A DNA stretch of 64,000 nucleotides from Alnus glutinosa (GCF_958979055.1 NC_084886.1:374501-438500), one strand, 5' to 3'; counted from the first letter of the stretch, positions 50,801 to 63,309 are shown. Numbers and translations are program-made. Notes: generated by a model from the sequence alone, not told the origin.

Positions 50801-52205
50801 CAAACAACTGATTTTGAGAATGTGCGTAAATGTAAACAGTATCTAGCATCTGGAATTCAAATCAAATTTCTGTCTCTTTTCTCTTAACTATTTATCAATT
50901 CAGTCCATGCATTTTAGAACTGGTTCACAAGTTGAATCATTGGATCAGTTACATATGATCTAATACTTTGGACAACAATCTGAAAACACAATCATCGGTT
51001 AATGAGTCAGAGGACAGAAGCAATAATTTGGTGTCACAAACTTTATCATAGCAAACTGCTTTAAAGGAAAATCAAACCTAGGTCCTCCCAGGTAAGTAAT
51101 TTCAACAAATGTATCATCGCTATAATCATGATTCATGACCTTTAAGATAAATGATCATGTGTGTGATAACATGGATATCTTCCCAGTAAACAGCTAGTGA
51201 AGAGAAAATTAAGTACTGTATGATCTGCTTTAACTAACGTGCACTTGTGTGTAATGAATTCAGTCAAAATCACCTTAACGCCTAAATTCTTTCTTAACCA
51301 GACTCTTAACACTTTCGATTAGTGGATACAACAAGAAGAGAATACACTCACAAATGTTTAAGAATGGAAGCCACCAAAAACCATTTTTTTCCAGCAATAT
51401 TCCTTTCTAATTAAATTTTCTCCAAGACTTAAACAAAGAAATTTTTTCCCCAAGAACTAAAGATAGCCCCTAATTTCAAGTTTCCATCATCAACATCAAA
51501 CCTTTGAAGTAACGACTGAAAATGAAACCAATACACAATACAACCGTACAGTATGATCGATCATATACAAGCTGCAATATCAGCAAGCAAAAGATATTCC
51601 ACAAGCTCATACACCTTACTAATCATTAAACAGGACCCAGAAAAATGAATCACTTTCTAGTATGGGACTAACGATAACCAATGTAATCATACATGCACTC
51701 CATTTAGAATGGAGGTACCCATTACAAATACCAAAGAGGGGTAAAAAAACACGTAATACTCAAACCCTGTGAAGCAGAAGTGTAAGATTACCGGTTTGGC
51801 GGTTTCTACACTTCAACCAAAGTAGTAGAAAACATAGAAACAACAAAAGCCCGAACCAAATTCCCAAAACAATGTCAACTAAGGCAACAACCTCAAATGG
51901 ATAACACAAACAGCTTCTGCATAATTGAGGGCATATACAAGAGATTAACCAGGCAAATATTAGAAGCTTGTCTTGAGAATAATGAAGGTATGTCATTCTT
52001 ATTCTTGATCTATACGTGCTAAGAAGAAAGAACAGAACTATTATTGTAATATTCTAACAAGAATTCCACTTAAATTAATCAAGAAAACCGCCACAAGCAA
52101 AAAATCACCTGAAATTCGCTCTGTACGCACATTCTGGTCCGCACTAATCCTCAAAACAAAACAATAAACGACAAGAACAGAAAAAACCCACACCCAAGTC
52201 CTCAT
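47870..52205 (-). CDS. IRX10L: Glucuronoxylan beta-1,4-xylosyltransferase, IRX10/IRX10-like (GT47)
   Basis: Four exons on the minus strand: 52109-52205, 50073-50461, 48977-49218 and 47870-48383, in phase, 413 residues. An N-terminal hydrophobic stretch (about 4-20) is a signal peptide or anchor for the Golgi. Family phrases follow: RISGSAGDVLEDDPVGRLKV, YELPSKYNKK, DPRCLNHMFAAEIYMHRFLL, FVVPHDFGACFHYQ, then the exostosin-type C-terminal half with CLCPLGWAPWSPRLVEAV and GCIPVIIADDIVLPF, ending DLKPW. IRX10 and IRX10L extend the xylan backbone in secondary (IRX10) and primary (IRX10L) walls. The sequence does not tell me which of the two this is. The ATG at 52205 was chosen; an in-frame ATG at 52232 (METAFAGSIM) would add nine residues. 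A TATATA motif near 52294-52302 fits either. Intron 1 is 1.65 kb without a recognisable insertion. Confidence 0.95.
48456..48573. repeat. Near-perfect hairpin in IRX10L intron 3
   Basis: The left arm (GACAT, then AAAATGTTAATTAAATAA, then TTCACATCTTC) is matched by the reverse complement of the right arm with few mismatches. The arms are about 48 bases and the loop about 18 bases (TCTTAAGCTTTTAG). It has the form of a very short MITE or a small-RNA precursor. Confidence 0.8.
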
Positions 52206-54472
52206 TATGCTACCTGCAAACGCAGTCTCCAAGACCGAGAATAGACGAAAATGGAAATGGGCCTTCGGGTTTGGCTCCCAAGAGAAGGAAAAAGCTGTAT
52301 ATATGAAAGTTATATGGTTGGAACGTCTTACGGGTGGTAGTTGAGGAGGTTTCTTAGAGTTTGGACATTATGAGACTGAATATTTCTATTAAAAAAAAAA
52401 TAATGAGGCTTTCAGGTAGGAATTGATAGAGAATACAGCGAGGAATTGCTTGAAGAAACGGAGAAGCTACATTTTTGTAATTGAAATTGCAGCGAACACT
52501 TACAAATCTATGTGGGTTACTGAAAGCTGTGTTTTAATTTCTTTGCCGGTTTGATGACCAGTCCATCTCATAAGCTGATGAATAAACTAGTAAGCTGTTC
52601 TGTAAAAGAAAGAAAGAATAAATAATTCACGTTTTTCAGGTGATTTTTTTTTTTTTTTTTTAATGAAGTTGTTCTAATGCAATTATTGGTTGTTGGCCCT
52701 CTTTTATTCCAACAATTAACAATTATTTGCTAATAAACAATTTCTTAGCTCAAGATTTTAGCTCCTATATTTGAACGGGATGATTTTACCTTGTTTTTTT
52801 AAAAAAATAAAAAATAAATAAAACTACAACTTGATTTTTCTCTTATATTTTTATTAAAAAATAAAAATATAAAATGTCATGCCAGTGAAAATAAATCAAA
52901 AAAAAAAAAAAAAAAAAAAAAAAAATCGAACGTTTCTTTTTCCTTCTAATGTTGAAGTCTACAGTTCCTCAAATATGACTTTTTTGGTCTAATTATGACG
53001 TCAATTATTAAAATGGCAACGCAACCCCAATATCGCATCAATCAAACTGACAATTCGATTTCATTTTAATTCCAAGCTGATTGGACGTGGCTGTGTATGT
53101 TAATTTTTTATTTTTTTTTTAAGAGTATTTTTTTGTTTGAAAAAAGGATTTTTATGTGAAATTAATTTTAAGTGTTTTACAAATATTTTATATTTTGAAG
53201 TGTTTGTTAATATTTTTATTTTTTAAAAAAATTTAAAAAAGTTATCGCCCCTTTTTTAGATGAAGTTTATATTAGACCAAAAGTCTTAATGAGTCTTTTA
53301 CCATAAGTGCCGACCTGTTACTGTAGTCTGTATGGTTATTGAAAGAAGAATGCTTAGGGTTACTTGAGGTCATTGGACTAGGGCCGACTAGCCAATGTAG
53401 AAAAGATGAATCATGGGTTGGAGCTTGATCTTGAGCCTCATCCCATTGTGGGCCATGAGCCCAATAAAAAATATAAGGTCCGTTAATAGAGATCTTTTAG
53501 GCTTTTTTTTAATGAAGTTTTGGCCCATAATTATGATCCAATTTAAGTTGGCCTTTAAGATCGTGCCATATGGACCGAAAGTAAAAAAAATCCCTCAACA
53601 GACAACAATCATCAAGTTATATTATTCCCCTCAAGCAAAATATCATCTACTCTATCTTCAACATAATAGGAAGCGTTTCCACCTTTGCTCTTTTTTTCAA
53701 TTTTTTTATTTCTTCTGTTGTTGATACGTGTAGATCTTTCGTATACGTTTTTTCAAAATTAATTATTGGATCCGTAGGTTTCACGTAGGTCTTTGCGGGT
53801 TCTACAAATTCAATAATTAATTTTTTTAAAAAAATATTCAATAAATATAAAAAAATTATTTCCCTTTGTTTGACGGATGACAACTGCTTTATTTGTTTTG
53901 AGGTTCACGTTTCAACTTATATACTATATACGACAGCCTAAATGGGCTGTAAAATTGTGTGAATTATATATAGTCAACATATATTAAAAAATGGGGCTTT
54001 TTTTTTTAATATATATTAAACATTACACGGTTAAGAAATGTTAAAGTTTCTTCTAGTGTCTTTATGAGGTTCTTCTATGTTGACATGACACCCTGTAGTT
54101 TTTAATAAAAGTAAGAAAGAGATAAATCAAGTTGTAGTTTTTTTTTATTATTAAAAACAGAATGACATATCAGCATATAAGGACACTAGAATGAGTTCTA
54201 ACATTTTTCTACACAGTTTTCCAAAGGTTAATAAATTTAAGGAAAATGCTCGAAATAGTGGGCCCACTCCATTATGCCTTGTGGTAGTGCACTTGTTGTA
54301 CACCATAAGTGCATATATCATTCCCCTTTTAATATTTGATAGAGCCTTGAGCCCTTTGAAACAAAAAATTCACTAAAGTCTCTCTTTCACCTAATAACTC
54401 TTTTACGAAAGGAGAAATAATAAAAATCATTTTTGAATCCATCTTTCACTTATCTTTTAATAGTAGAATTTG
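52206..54472. other. Intergenic region upstream of IRX10L
   Basis: The left ~150 bases form the IRX10L leader and promoter. T-rich and A-rich DNA follow (A-run at about 52897-52925), then a short inverted repeat around 53760-53820 (AAATTAATTATTG) and a MITE-like element at 54040-54202. No gene is recognised. Confidence 0.6.
54040..54202. mobile_element. Short MITE-like inverted repeat
   Basis: The left end GTTAAAGTTTCTTCTAGTGT matches the reverse complement of the right end (GTTAGAACTCATTCTAGTGT), and the similarity continues inward through TGACATGACA versus TGATATGTCA. Total length is 163 bp. The target duplication is unclear. Confidence 0.6.
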
Positions 54473-55593
54473 CTATAACGAGTCTCTCTCTTAAGTTGTA
54501 GAGAGAGAATGTCTAAGTTTCTTCTAGAGAGAGAGAACATTTATGTGTTTTGATTCGCTGGAGGCAAAACTTTTGCCTCCCCTCTCGGCACTGGTCTTCT
54601 ACCCAGTCCTTATGGGCTAGGGTGGCTTTTGTTCACCCCACTGGTTCCCAATTGGGCTTTTGTTATTCTCCCAACGTCTTGGTTGCGGAGCTTTTGGTCC
54701 TCCTGATCAGATCTGGTAGAGGTTGTTGTCCTCCTAGCTATTGGGGCTATGGAGCGTGTTTATATGTTTTTTTTTTTTTTTTTTTTTTGTATTTTCTTTT
54801 CGCGAAGGCATTTCGTTTGAGACGTCCATGGGGAGTGACCGTTCGTGTTTTTCCGGCCACTTTTCGAGCTAGATCTATGTTAATACGCCGGAAATCTTGC
54901 GACACGTTCCCTTCAAAGTCGCTCGCCGTCAGTTTCCATATCCACCGTTTCAACTTTCGGCTGTGTCGGACCTCCTCTCTCGGAGCGTGGCTTGCATGTG
55001 CTGAGAAGGGGGCCTGCGTGTGAGGGCTACGCTCAACCTATTCTGACTTGGTTGTTAATGTTTTCGGAATGGCTGGTGTTCGACCGCAAAAGGGGAGTCC
55101 CGGGGGTAGCGTGTGTGAGTCACGCGCCAGCACTGGGATGTTTTCTTCTCTGTGCCGACTCTGACATGGTGTTTTCTGCTTGTGTTTTTTTACAGTTTAT
55201 CTTTGTAATTTTCAGACATTATGGGGATTTGTCTGATCTAATGGCTTGGATGCTAGATCTGCTTCTCTTTATTTGTGATAGGCTGTGCTTCATTGTCAAG
55301 AGAGGCTTAATGTCTGCTTCTTGTATTGTTTGTTTATTATTTGGGTAGCTGTAGTTTTTGTATATTCTTAATCTTTGTTACAGTCTACCATTGGTAGCTA
55401 CTTTAAGTCGGGATTTTCCTAACTTAGTAGGTGGAAATTCTTCATCTCCAGTCACTATGATAGCCTACGGGCAACGTTTTCACCTTCGTGCATTGTATTA
55501 GCCTTATGTACTGTGTACTTGTGATGGCCTTTGGCTTTGGTCATTTGAAATAATCCCCTCTTTTCCAGTAACGAAGAGTTGTTTCAAAAAAAA
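54473..55593 (+). mobile_element. 1.1-kb GC-rich retroposon with poly-A tail and 14-bp target duplication
   Basis: AATAGTAGAATTTG occurs at 54459-54472 and again at 55594-55607, directly after an A-run of about 10 (55586-55595, partly shared with the repeat). Target duplication plus a 3' A-tail is the mark of LINE-driven insertion on the plus strand. The body is GC-rich, has a T-run near 54770-54788 and ends in a LINE-like 3' region. Open frames exist (for example 54550-55023) but are low-complexity and match nothing I know, so it is probably a non-autonomous retroposon. The segment at 23080-23990 resembles it. Confidence 0.75.
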
Positions 55594-57344
55594 AATAGTA
55601 GAATTTGTGAAATTTTTATACTGCAAAAGGGAGAAACTTTTGTTTTTTAATTTAAACATTACGGTTTCTCAAACCCAAAGGACCCAAATTAACGATGATG
55701 ATGTTGATGCCCCGAAAGTTAGTGAGTGAGTGAGAGTTCGGGCAAATGGCAATTAGGACAACCAAAGCAACTTTTTACATGGGCTAAAGAAATTTTTGGA
55801 CAAGCGGCGTTTGACCCTCTCGCCTTCTTGCCGGCTGTACCCCTGTAATATATCCACCCCCTTTCTTGGTCGTTTCTTTACTCCCGAATGAATATATATA
55901 TATATATAATAAATTTGGAACTCCTTCCCTTTCTCACTCTGTGGGCAGGCCTGCAAGTCATTTTAGAGGGGGATGGATATAACTTATAAGGCCATTGATG
56001 ACCAGTCGTTATTTGAAAGTAGAAGTGGTTTACTTGTAAGAAAATCCTTGAAAACTACAAGTTGCGTCATTTCTGGTCGACTGTGGACTCTCTGTCCCTC
56101 CCGCTTTTCCTTGGCCGTCTCTCTCTCTCTCTCTCTCTCTCTCAAAAAAAAAAAAAAAAAAAAAACTATATATCATTTGTATGACACTTTTCCTGGGCTG
56201 ATCCTTTGGGCCATCTCAAAAAATAAAAAATAAATGTGGATCATACAATTCAATAGTTGATTTAGAAAAAAAAATGTACATGTAAAATGTCTTCTTTTTT
56301 TTTTTCTTCTGAAAAATGTATAATTTGTTCTTGTAATTTACTTGATTCACAATTAGCTCCATGTGGTGTCAAAATGAACTTTTAAAGGTTTTTGGGGTAT
56401 GAAAAAAAAAAAAATCACTCACTGCAATCAAATTATGTAAAAAACTTAACGGATTCCGTTAGTGTGTCATATTAGCGCCAATAAAATGACGACACGTGTC
56501 ATTCTTAATAAATATATATAACTAAAAAATTTTAAAAATAAAAAACTTAAAGAATTATTTAAAAAAGAAAAAAAATGAAAGGGGAACCAAAAAAAAAAAT
56601 TCTTTAAGTTTTTTATTTCTTTAATTTTTTTAGTTTTATATATTTTATATTTATAATTTTTTTTATTAAGAGTGACACTATTATCATTTTATTGGTGCTA
56701 ACATGACACACCAAATGAATCGGTTAAGTTTTTTACGAAATTTGACTACAGGAAATGATTTGTTTTTTAGCATGCTCCAAGGACTTCTAAATTCATTTTA
56801 ATACCACAAGAAACTAATTATAAATTAGGTAAATCACATTAACTGATTTTACAATTTTTCTTTTCTTTTTTGAGAGTAATTGTAATTTCTAAGACTACGC
56901 TATTCACGTGAAAGATTAGACATCATAGGACTCCATTACTTCCTTATCCTTTGACTTGCACAAACAATACCAATGAGATAGATACCTTTGAACAAGAATA
57001 ACAGAGAAAAACTTAACCATGAAGGAATGAACAACACATTTGATGATTGCCATTACAAAAGGCATTTTAATAACGTCAGCTGCGGATGTTTAAAAGAAGG
57101 GTTTGAGAAAGTAAAAGAAAAAAACATGGATTAGCAAATGTCAAGCCGATTTCTTTGACAAAGTTAATGGCCTCCTATTTATCCAATTCATCTCAATTTT
57201 ATTTTATTTTTATTGAATAAAATCTATATAAACCAAACACAATCAAGAGTATTCATCTCATTTTTCATGTCTATTTTCCTTATTTCTTCAGCAAATAAGT
57301 TCATATAAAGTCAGAGGACGTTATATTAAAATTTTTCATTGAAG
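55594..57344. other. Intergenic region with a long fold-back
   Basis: It contains a short TA run near 55890, a (TC)n plus A-run at about 56118-56165 and the 525-bp fold-back element at 56326-56850. The remainder is AT-rich without genes. Confidence 0.6.
56326..56850. mobile_element. Long fold-back (inverted-repeat) element
   Basis: Two arms of about 260 bases are inverted copies. Matching pieces from outside inward are TGTAATTTACTTGATT versus TGTGATTTACCTAATT, AATTAGCTCC versus AATTAGTTTC, GTAAAAAACTTAACGG versus GTAAAAAACTTAACCG, and CCAATAAAATGA in both arms, with an AAAAAACTTAAAGAATT centre. The whole can fold into one long stem. Divergence between arms is moderate, so it is not new. Non-coding; a MITE or fold-back transposon. 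Confidence 0.75.
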
Positions 57345-57865
57345 TCTCACACTAAATATAAATGTGTACATGTTACTGCTGTCTGTAGGGATTCTTCTGG
57401 TTCTATTACACAGTACTCTTCTTTTATCAGTGCTCGTTGCACAGCTGTATATGGGGAAGCTTCTGCGGCATTTTTGGCTGTTCGTCTGGCTCTATCTTTA
57501 CGGCTCTCTTCTTTTATCTTAGAAAGTGATTCTCTGACTATAAGTTTGGCTCTTCAAAAATCAAAACAGACACAATACTGACATATTGCTCTTATCATCT
57601 CTAAAGTTCTATCCATTATTCCTTCTATATCTAGCTGGTTGGTTAGTAATGTCAATCGAAGTACAAACTTATGTATCCATCATGTGATAATTTGAGCAAC
57701 AATCAGTCAATCAGACGTCATTCTGGCTGCATTCTCGCTCTTTCTTTCTTGTCTGAACCTTTTCTCCTTCGTGTTTTGAAAATGCTTCTTCCTCCACTTG
57801 TATAGTTCCTTAATTTGTTATTTTTTCTTTCTACTTTAAAAAAGAAAAAAGAAAAGAAAAGAAAA
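57345..57865 (+). pseudogene. RNase H (RVT_3) remnant and 3' end of a LINE
   Basis: The plus strand reads VCRDSSGSITQYSSF, GEASAAFLAVRLALSL and FILESDSLTISLALQ, the core of a plant retroelement RNase H domain. After an in-frame stop at about 57579 it continues as SWLVSNVNRSTNLCIHHV, another conserved phrase, and then a T-rich region ending in an A/G-rich tail near 57838-57865. Several stops are present, and no reverse transcriptase precedes it. It is the leftover 3' end of a truncated LINE. Confidence 0.75.
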
Positions 57866-58280
57866 GAAGTCCTCTAAGAGAGGCTACTATGCTAGGTGGA
57901 TGACTTGACGCAACCTCAATGGCTTGTTGACCCAACTCCAATGAGAATGGGTGTAGGGGTAGAGGAGCCAAAAGCGACCCTTCCGCCAACCACCACCATA
58001 TACAGTCCATAGAAATGTCAGGGTCAATCGACTCAATACTGGACTTGATATTTCCTGCCCCTGCCCCTGCCCCTGCTCCTGCCCCTGCCCCTCTCTCTAA
58101 GTAACGGCAGCTCTCAATTGAGCTCAACTGCCATGCATTTAAGTCCCACGCGTCTCTCGCTTTAACATTCGTCGTCTCTCTCTCTAACTCTAATCAGGAC
58201 ATAAATCAGAGAGAGAGAGAGAGAGAGAGAGAGCTGTTTGTGTTGGTTGTGAGAGTGTTTGGTATAGGTAATCTTAGAGA
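57866..58280 (+). promoter_or_regulatory. SEC14 gene promoter and leader with GGGGCA and GA repeats
   Basis: A (CCTGCC)-type hexamer array of about seven units lies at 58050-58092; on the minus strand it reads as repeated GGGGCAG, able to form a G-quadruplex. A (GA)n run at 58207-58232 lies about 50 bases before the ATG and is probably in the leader. No TATA box is obvious. Confidence 0.5.
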
Positions 58281-61200
58281 ATGGAGGAGGAGTGGAAAGA
58301 CGGTGTGGGAGCAAATGAGGCAGAAGATAGTTTCTCAATGGAAAGCAATGAGATCGAGCAAAGCAAAGTGAGTATCATGAGAGCTCTCGTCGAAGTAGAA
58401 GACCCCTCTGCCAAGGTTCCTTCCTTTTTTTCTCAATCTTACGTCTCTTTTTTTTTTTTTGGGTTTTCTCCGGCCCCTTCTCGTTTTCTTCACCATCGGC
58501 TTGTTTGTTGGTTAAATTATTATTATCCTTCTTGTTTTGTAGCTAAATAATTTATGGGTTTAATGGGGTTGTATCAATTATGATGAAAAATGAAGAAATC
58601 AAGACTCAAGAGTATTATGCTATATCACTGAAGAGGTTCGCGTGTTTTAATCGGTGGATTTTATGCTAAATAAGGCACAAAATTCGATTCATCCTTTGAT
58701 CCCATGTCTCAAAATCAGAAAGGCTTCTTACTTTTGAAATGAGTTTAGGTAGGGCTACACCTGAAGTGAAACTAAGATCAATTACTTTCGAATCCAAAGA
58801 GTTTGATGTTGTTTTTGTCCTCTGGCCAGAAACTTGTTTCACATTGAGATTTAACAATTGAATGTTAATTAGATGGACTGCATTAACTACAAAACATAAA
58901 ACCATCATTGGAAATTTTAACCGTAGTTTCTGTATTTATGAATGTCAGCTCAAGGAAAACTAATAGGCAGATGCGATATTTTAGTTAGATTTGATATCCT
59001 CTGGTGTTCGTAAGTAGAATTAGTTTGTATTTAGAAGCTCATTAGGCATGTTACAAGTTTGTGTTATGGATGTATTTGTAGGGAATTCATATTGCAGGAT
59101 TATATATGTATTGGGTTTGTCTTTGTTTTGCAGGAAGAGGACGATTTGATGATCCGCAGATTTCTGCGGGCTCGTGATCTGGATATCGAGAAGGCTTCTA
59201 ACCTATTCCTGAAGTACCTGAGCTGGAGGCGGACATTTGTTCCTAATGGCTCCATATCCACATCAGAGATTTCAAATGAACTAGCCCATAACAAGTTGTT
59301 TATGCAAGGCGTGGATAAGAAGGGACGCCCAATAGTGGTTTGCTTTGGTGGCAGGCATAAGCAGAACAATCTAGAGGAGTTCAAGCGTATGTCATGACTT
59401 TGAAATCATATTTCATAGTTTTTTATCATCCAGCAACTGGGATATGACAAACCATTGCAAAAACTGTATTTAGCTTATCTTCTCGCAATCTCTCAGCTGC
59501 AAATAGGACCTGGTGATTTGTTAAACTCACATGGCTTTACATTTTGCAGGTTTTGTAGTCTATAGTCTAGACAAAATATGTTCCAGGTGACTTGTTCTTC
59601 CATCTCTATTAAGAAATCAAATGTCTGTTCTCAAGTTATTGGTGGAAGGTATCCATGGAGAGGGGGTATCATTATCTTTCAAGAATCCTTATGTATCTGT
59701 GAAATTGATCTATGTTATTTGAGGCTATATCATCAGATAATATGGATAAGAAGTAAACAGACAACCCAACTATCTCCTAGAAAGCAGCCTTCCTAAAATT
59801 TGAACTTTAGGAAATAAAAATAAACTAAGCAGCTTCCCTAAATTTGGAAGATGGTATAAATGATCATTTACAAAGAGTACTTGTGGTTTGAGCAAGATGG
59901 TGATGTGAGTTCTATACCCCATTTTCCAGCTGTTATGTGTTTTAAACCAAGCAGATCCTAGAGTTATGTTTTATGTCTTATATATGACGAATACACAGAG
60001 TCATTCTATTTTTTAGACATTAATTTTTAATGGAATGTGACTTAGCATGCCCATGTCGCCTTGATCTTTCAGAATGCCAAGAGGACAGGAAAAGTTTCTG
60101 TGCATTGGAGATCTTAAAGGATGGGGATACTCTAGCAGTGACGTTCGAGGATACCTAGCAGCTCTCTCGATCTTGCAGGTTTAACCCTTTCATATCTAAG
60201 GTGCCATTTTGTTGTTCTTACTCAACTAGATGAAGAAATGCAATTTGAGTCCATGACTTCATTATTCTATGGATGGGACTTTGCTTCCAGCTTTGCATGA
60301 TAAACCAAGTATTTAGGCAATATTAACAAAAAAAAAAAAAAAATAAGAACTGTAGTACACTAGTGTAAAAAAGTAAAATTACACAAGAAAAGCTTTTTAT
60401 CGGTAATTTTATTTTTATTTTTTTTAATGACAGGATTGCTACCCAGAGAGGCTAGGCAAGTTACTTATAGTCCATGTGCCTTACATATTCATGACTGCGT
60501 GGAAGATGGTTTACCCATTCATTGACAGCAAAACTAAAAAGAAGGTAAAGTATGAGAAGTCTTTTATTTTAAGAAATACATGTTCATGCATGTAAATTAA
60601 CCCTCGACAAAGAAACAACTATGTTGGAATTTGAAATATTTACGCCATGACTGCTTGATGCATTTTGTTAGGTTTTATGTTGGCAAATTCAGTGTCAAAA
60701 CTCATTGTATTGTAAGTCTACGTTTAGGTCTTAAGTCAGTTGCTTAGAATTTGGTTCAAAGTGAAGAATAGAGCCCATTCGCAACTTTGATCAAATGGCA
60801 TTCAGTCGAGGCAATTTTACACAATTCAACAATACAAGGCAGAATACCTCGATCGCAAGACCTTTCGAAAATGAGATCATTAAGGCACTTCAAGAATCAA
60901 GTTCCAGAATACTCCAATTGCAGTCATGATCGTAGGCCGTTCGAATGGAAGACTTCAAGGCTTCAAAATTTAAAGTTCCCAAAAGGCTTGATCACACTAG
61001 GTTTGAACGCAGGCTGAATTACGTTGTCTCACAAAGGGTCACTGAAAGCTCCGATCACAATCACGTTTGAATCCAGTTTGAACGCAATGAACATTAAGGC
61101 AGTTTTGAGACACTCGATCATAATGATGTTCAAACCCGTTCGAATGCCGCATGCGATAAGTTGTGAAACCCTAGTTGCCGTTCAAACAGGTTTACTCCTA

Positions 61201-62216
61201 TTCGAACGCGACAACCTCGGTCTATGTTATATCTTAACCGACTTGAACATTGAACGTCAGTTTTCTCAATGTTTATATAAGCCTCGTAAGTCACGACTTT
61301 CACAGATCTTGAGAGGCAATGTTTCATTGATATTGCATAAGTTTATCATTGTTCTTGAGCCTAAATTGTTTCAAACATTCTTCTTTGTTTCATCATTCTC
61401 ATTCAAACCACAGAAAAACCTACATCCATTAGAGTTTTGGTTTGAAGCGGAAGAGATTCGTTTGTGAAGGTGATCCATGTAGAAGAAGGCCTAAGGTTTT
61501 AAAGCCATTGTGGTAGGAGGTGAGCGAGTCGTTTGTTGGGTTACAAATGGAGTTTTGAGAGTTACTAAGGTTTTGTAAGTAACATCAACACAAGTCTTCT
61601 ATAGGATATCTTTGGGGTTGGTTGGTAGTTTTTCTTTTTGAAGAGCTCATCAAAAGGTTTTTACTTTTTTACTAAAATCTGTGTGAATTTTCTTTAATGG
61701 TTGCTTTGATTTTGGTATTGATAATTGTGGTGCTTGATTTAATATTTGCTAAATTTGCAAATTGAGACTATTTGTTATCACTTGGGATCTAAAACGAATT
61801 TTTCACAATTAATCTTTGCATCAGTCAAGTGATATCGAAACAAAAAATTATGATTCTAAGAGAAGAAAATTATCATTTTGAACGGTTAAGTTGAATGATG
61901 AGTTCAAAGTATCAAGAGTTTTAGCATCACTTCATGTTATCGAAAAAGTTTTATGAAAAATTTGAAGTGTATAAGAGCACGGGTTATCCAAAATGCACAG
62001 AAGAGAAAGAACACTAGCATTTGATACATATCAGGTTAAGTTTTGGAGTGTAGTTCTTCAACTAATCTAACTTTATTTATGTCTACAATGTATTTGCAGA
62101 TCATTTTCGTTGAGAACAAAAAGCTGAGATCCACTTTGTTGAGTGACATTGAGGAGAGCCAGCTGCCAGATACCTATGGAGGCCAACTACCATTGGTCCC
62201 CATCCAAGGCGCCTAA
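58281..62216 (+). CDS. SEC14/CRAL-TRIO lipid-binding protein (At1g01630-like)
   Basis: Six exons: 58281-58415, 59134-59386, 59550-59586, 60073-60178, 60434-60544 and 62100-62216, with consistent phases, giving 252 residues. The CRAL-TRIO N-terminal helix part reads DDLMIRRFLRARDLDIEKAS (about 48-67). The lipid-binding core has MPRGQEKFLCIGDLKGWGYS, RGYLAALSILQDCYPERLGK and VHVPYIFMTAWKMVYPFID, ending with TYGGQLPLVP. It lacks GOLD or nodulin domains, so it is a stand-alone SEC14 protein that probably exchanges phosphoinositide or phosphatidylcholine at membranes; the ligand is not known from sequence. Exon 3 is only 37 bases. The exon 1 donor (AAG|GTTCCT) is weak but keeps frame and homology. 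Intron 5 (1.55 kb) holds a repeat-like insertion. Confidence 0.92.
60780..62030 (+). mobile_element. Possible degenerate copia-type LTR fragment in SEC14 intron 5
   Basis: The intron is far longer than its neighbours, and the extra DNA has a different, TTCGAACG/GTTTGAAC-rich texture. Near 61825-61840 the text CAGTCAAGTGATATCG resembles a worn methionine-tRNA primer site as found after copia LTRs. No second LTR or coding region is seen. Old and broken; limits are rough. Confidence 0.35.
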
Positions 62217-62416
62217 TTTATTTCTCTTCCTTTGGCATGTGGAGTTTCCCATTCTTCTCCACTATTTTTAGGCTTAGCTGGATTATTAAATATAACATAG
62301 ACAAGGCAAATCTGCACTTTTTTTGCAAAATTTCTACTCCCCCATCACACTAATAGTTGAGATTATACATGTACACCGTTCGCTTGTTCTCTGCGACTGT
62401 AATAAAAAGAAGGATC

Positions 62417-62471
<55 letters not shown>

Positions 62472-63309
62472 TACAGACAGTGAGACAAGCATTTCTATTT
62501 AGAAGCACAATCGATTCTCCACGCATACAAAAAAGCATGTATCCTGGATATTGAAATTGCCTCTTCTGGTTAAATAAATCCCTCAATGAACCTAGGTGGA
62601 AGTAGAATGTGAAATGCTGCCGCAAAATTGTCGTCATGAACACAAGTTCTAAAAATAGAAAGCTGTCACCCAATTTAGGATTTGATTAAATATGGGTCAT
62701 GACAGCCTTGACAGGTCTTCCCATCATAGCATGACAAACTCGTTCAAATAAAATTACACATTAAGCATGCCCCGTTTTATATAATATGGAGGCCGGTCAA
62801 GAGCCACCATCATTTTGGGTTGCACCGATGGGAACAGGGGAATCCAAAAATGCGTGTATAATATACTTCAAGAGAATTTCTCTATATTTCCTGGTGGATT
62901 CCAGAACCCCTAGGCTTGCAGCATCAGCACAAGTCCAAAAAAGAGAACTAGTGTCTTCCTGGCGTTATTAGACAAATTTTGATGTACAACTACAACAAAT
63001 CATCTAACAGAGGAAATCTTTACCTTGATATGCTTCAACATCAGCATGCACACGTTTCGATAATGAAAACAACCAAAAAAATTCCAACAGAAGTCCACCT
63101 GTATTATTCAGAACGCTGGGACCTTGTCCCGAACTGGCTGCAGCTACAGTGTCTATTTTATAAAGCATAACTGAACAGAGAAAGAAAAAGAAAAAAAAAC
63201 TAATTTCGTTTCAGTTAAGTCATCAGACTTTTCAAGAGTAAAGGAAACCATCTTTATGAGATCTTGCAGTGACAATACTGCTCCAAAAAAAAAACTCCCT
63301 CATCAATTC
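62217..63309. other. Shared 3' region of the SEC14 and Rieske genes
   Basis: The genes converge here. A (TC)n run at about 62415-62460 followed by (AC)n to 62472 lies about 200 bases after the SEC14 stop. The right 150 bases are probably the Rieske 3' untranslated region. No other gene is seen. Confidence 0.6.

Noticed and set aside
54550-55348. Plus-strand open frames of 157 and 118 codons
   Set aside because: Both lie inside the retroposon defined by the 14-bp target duplication, pass through a T-run and match no family I know.
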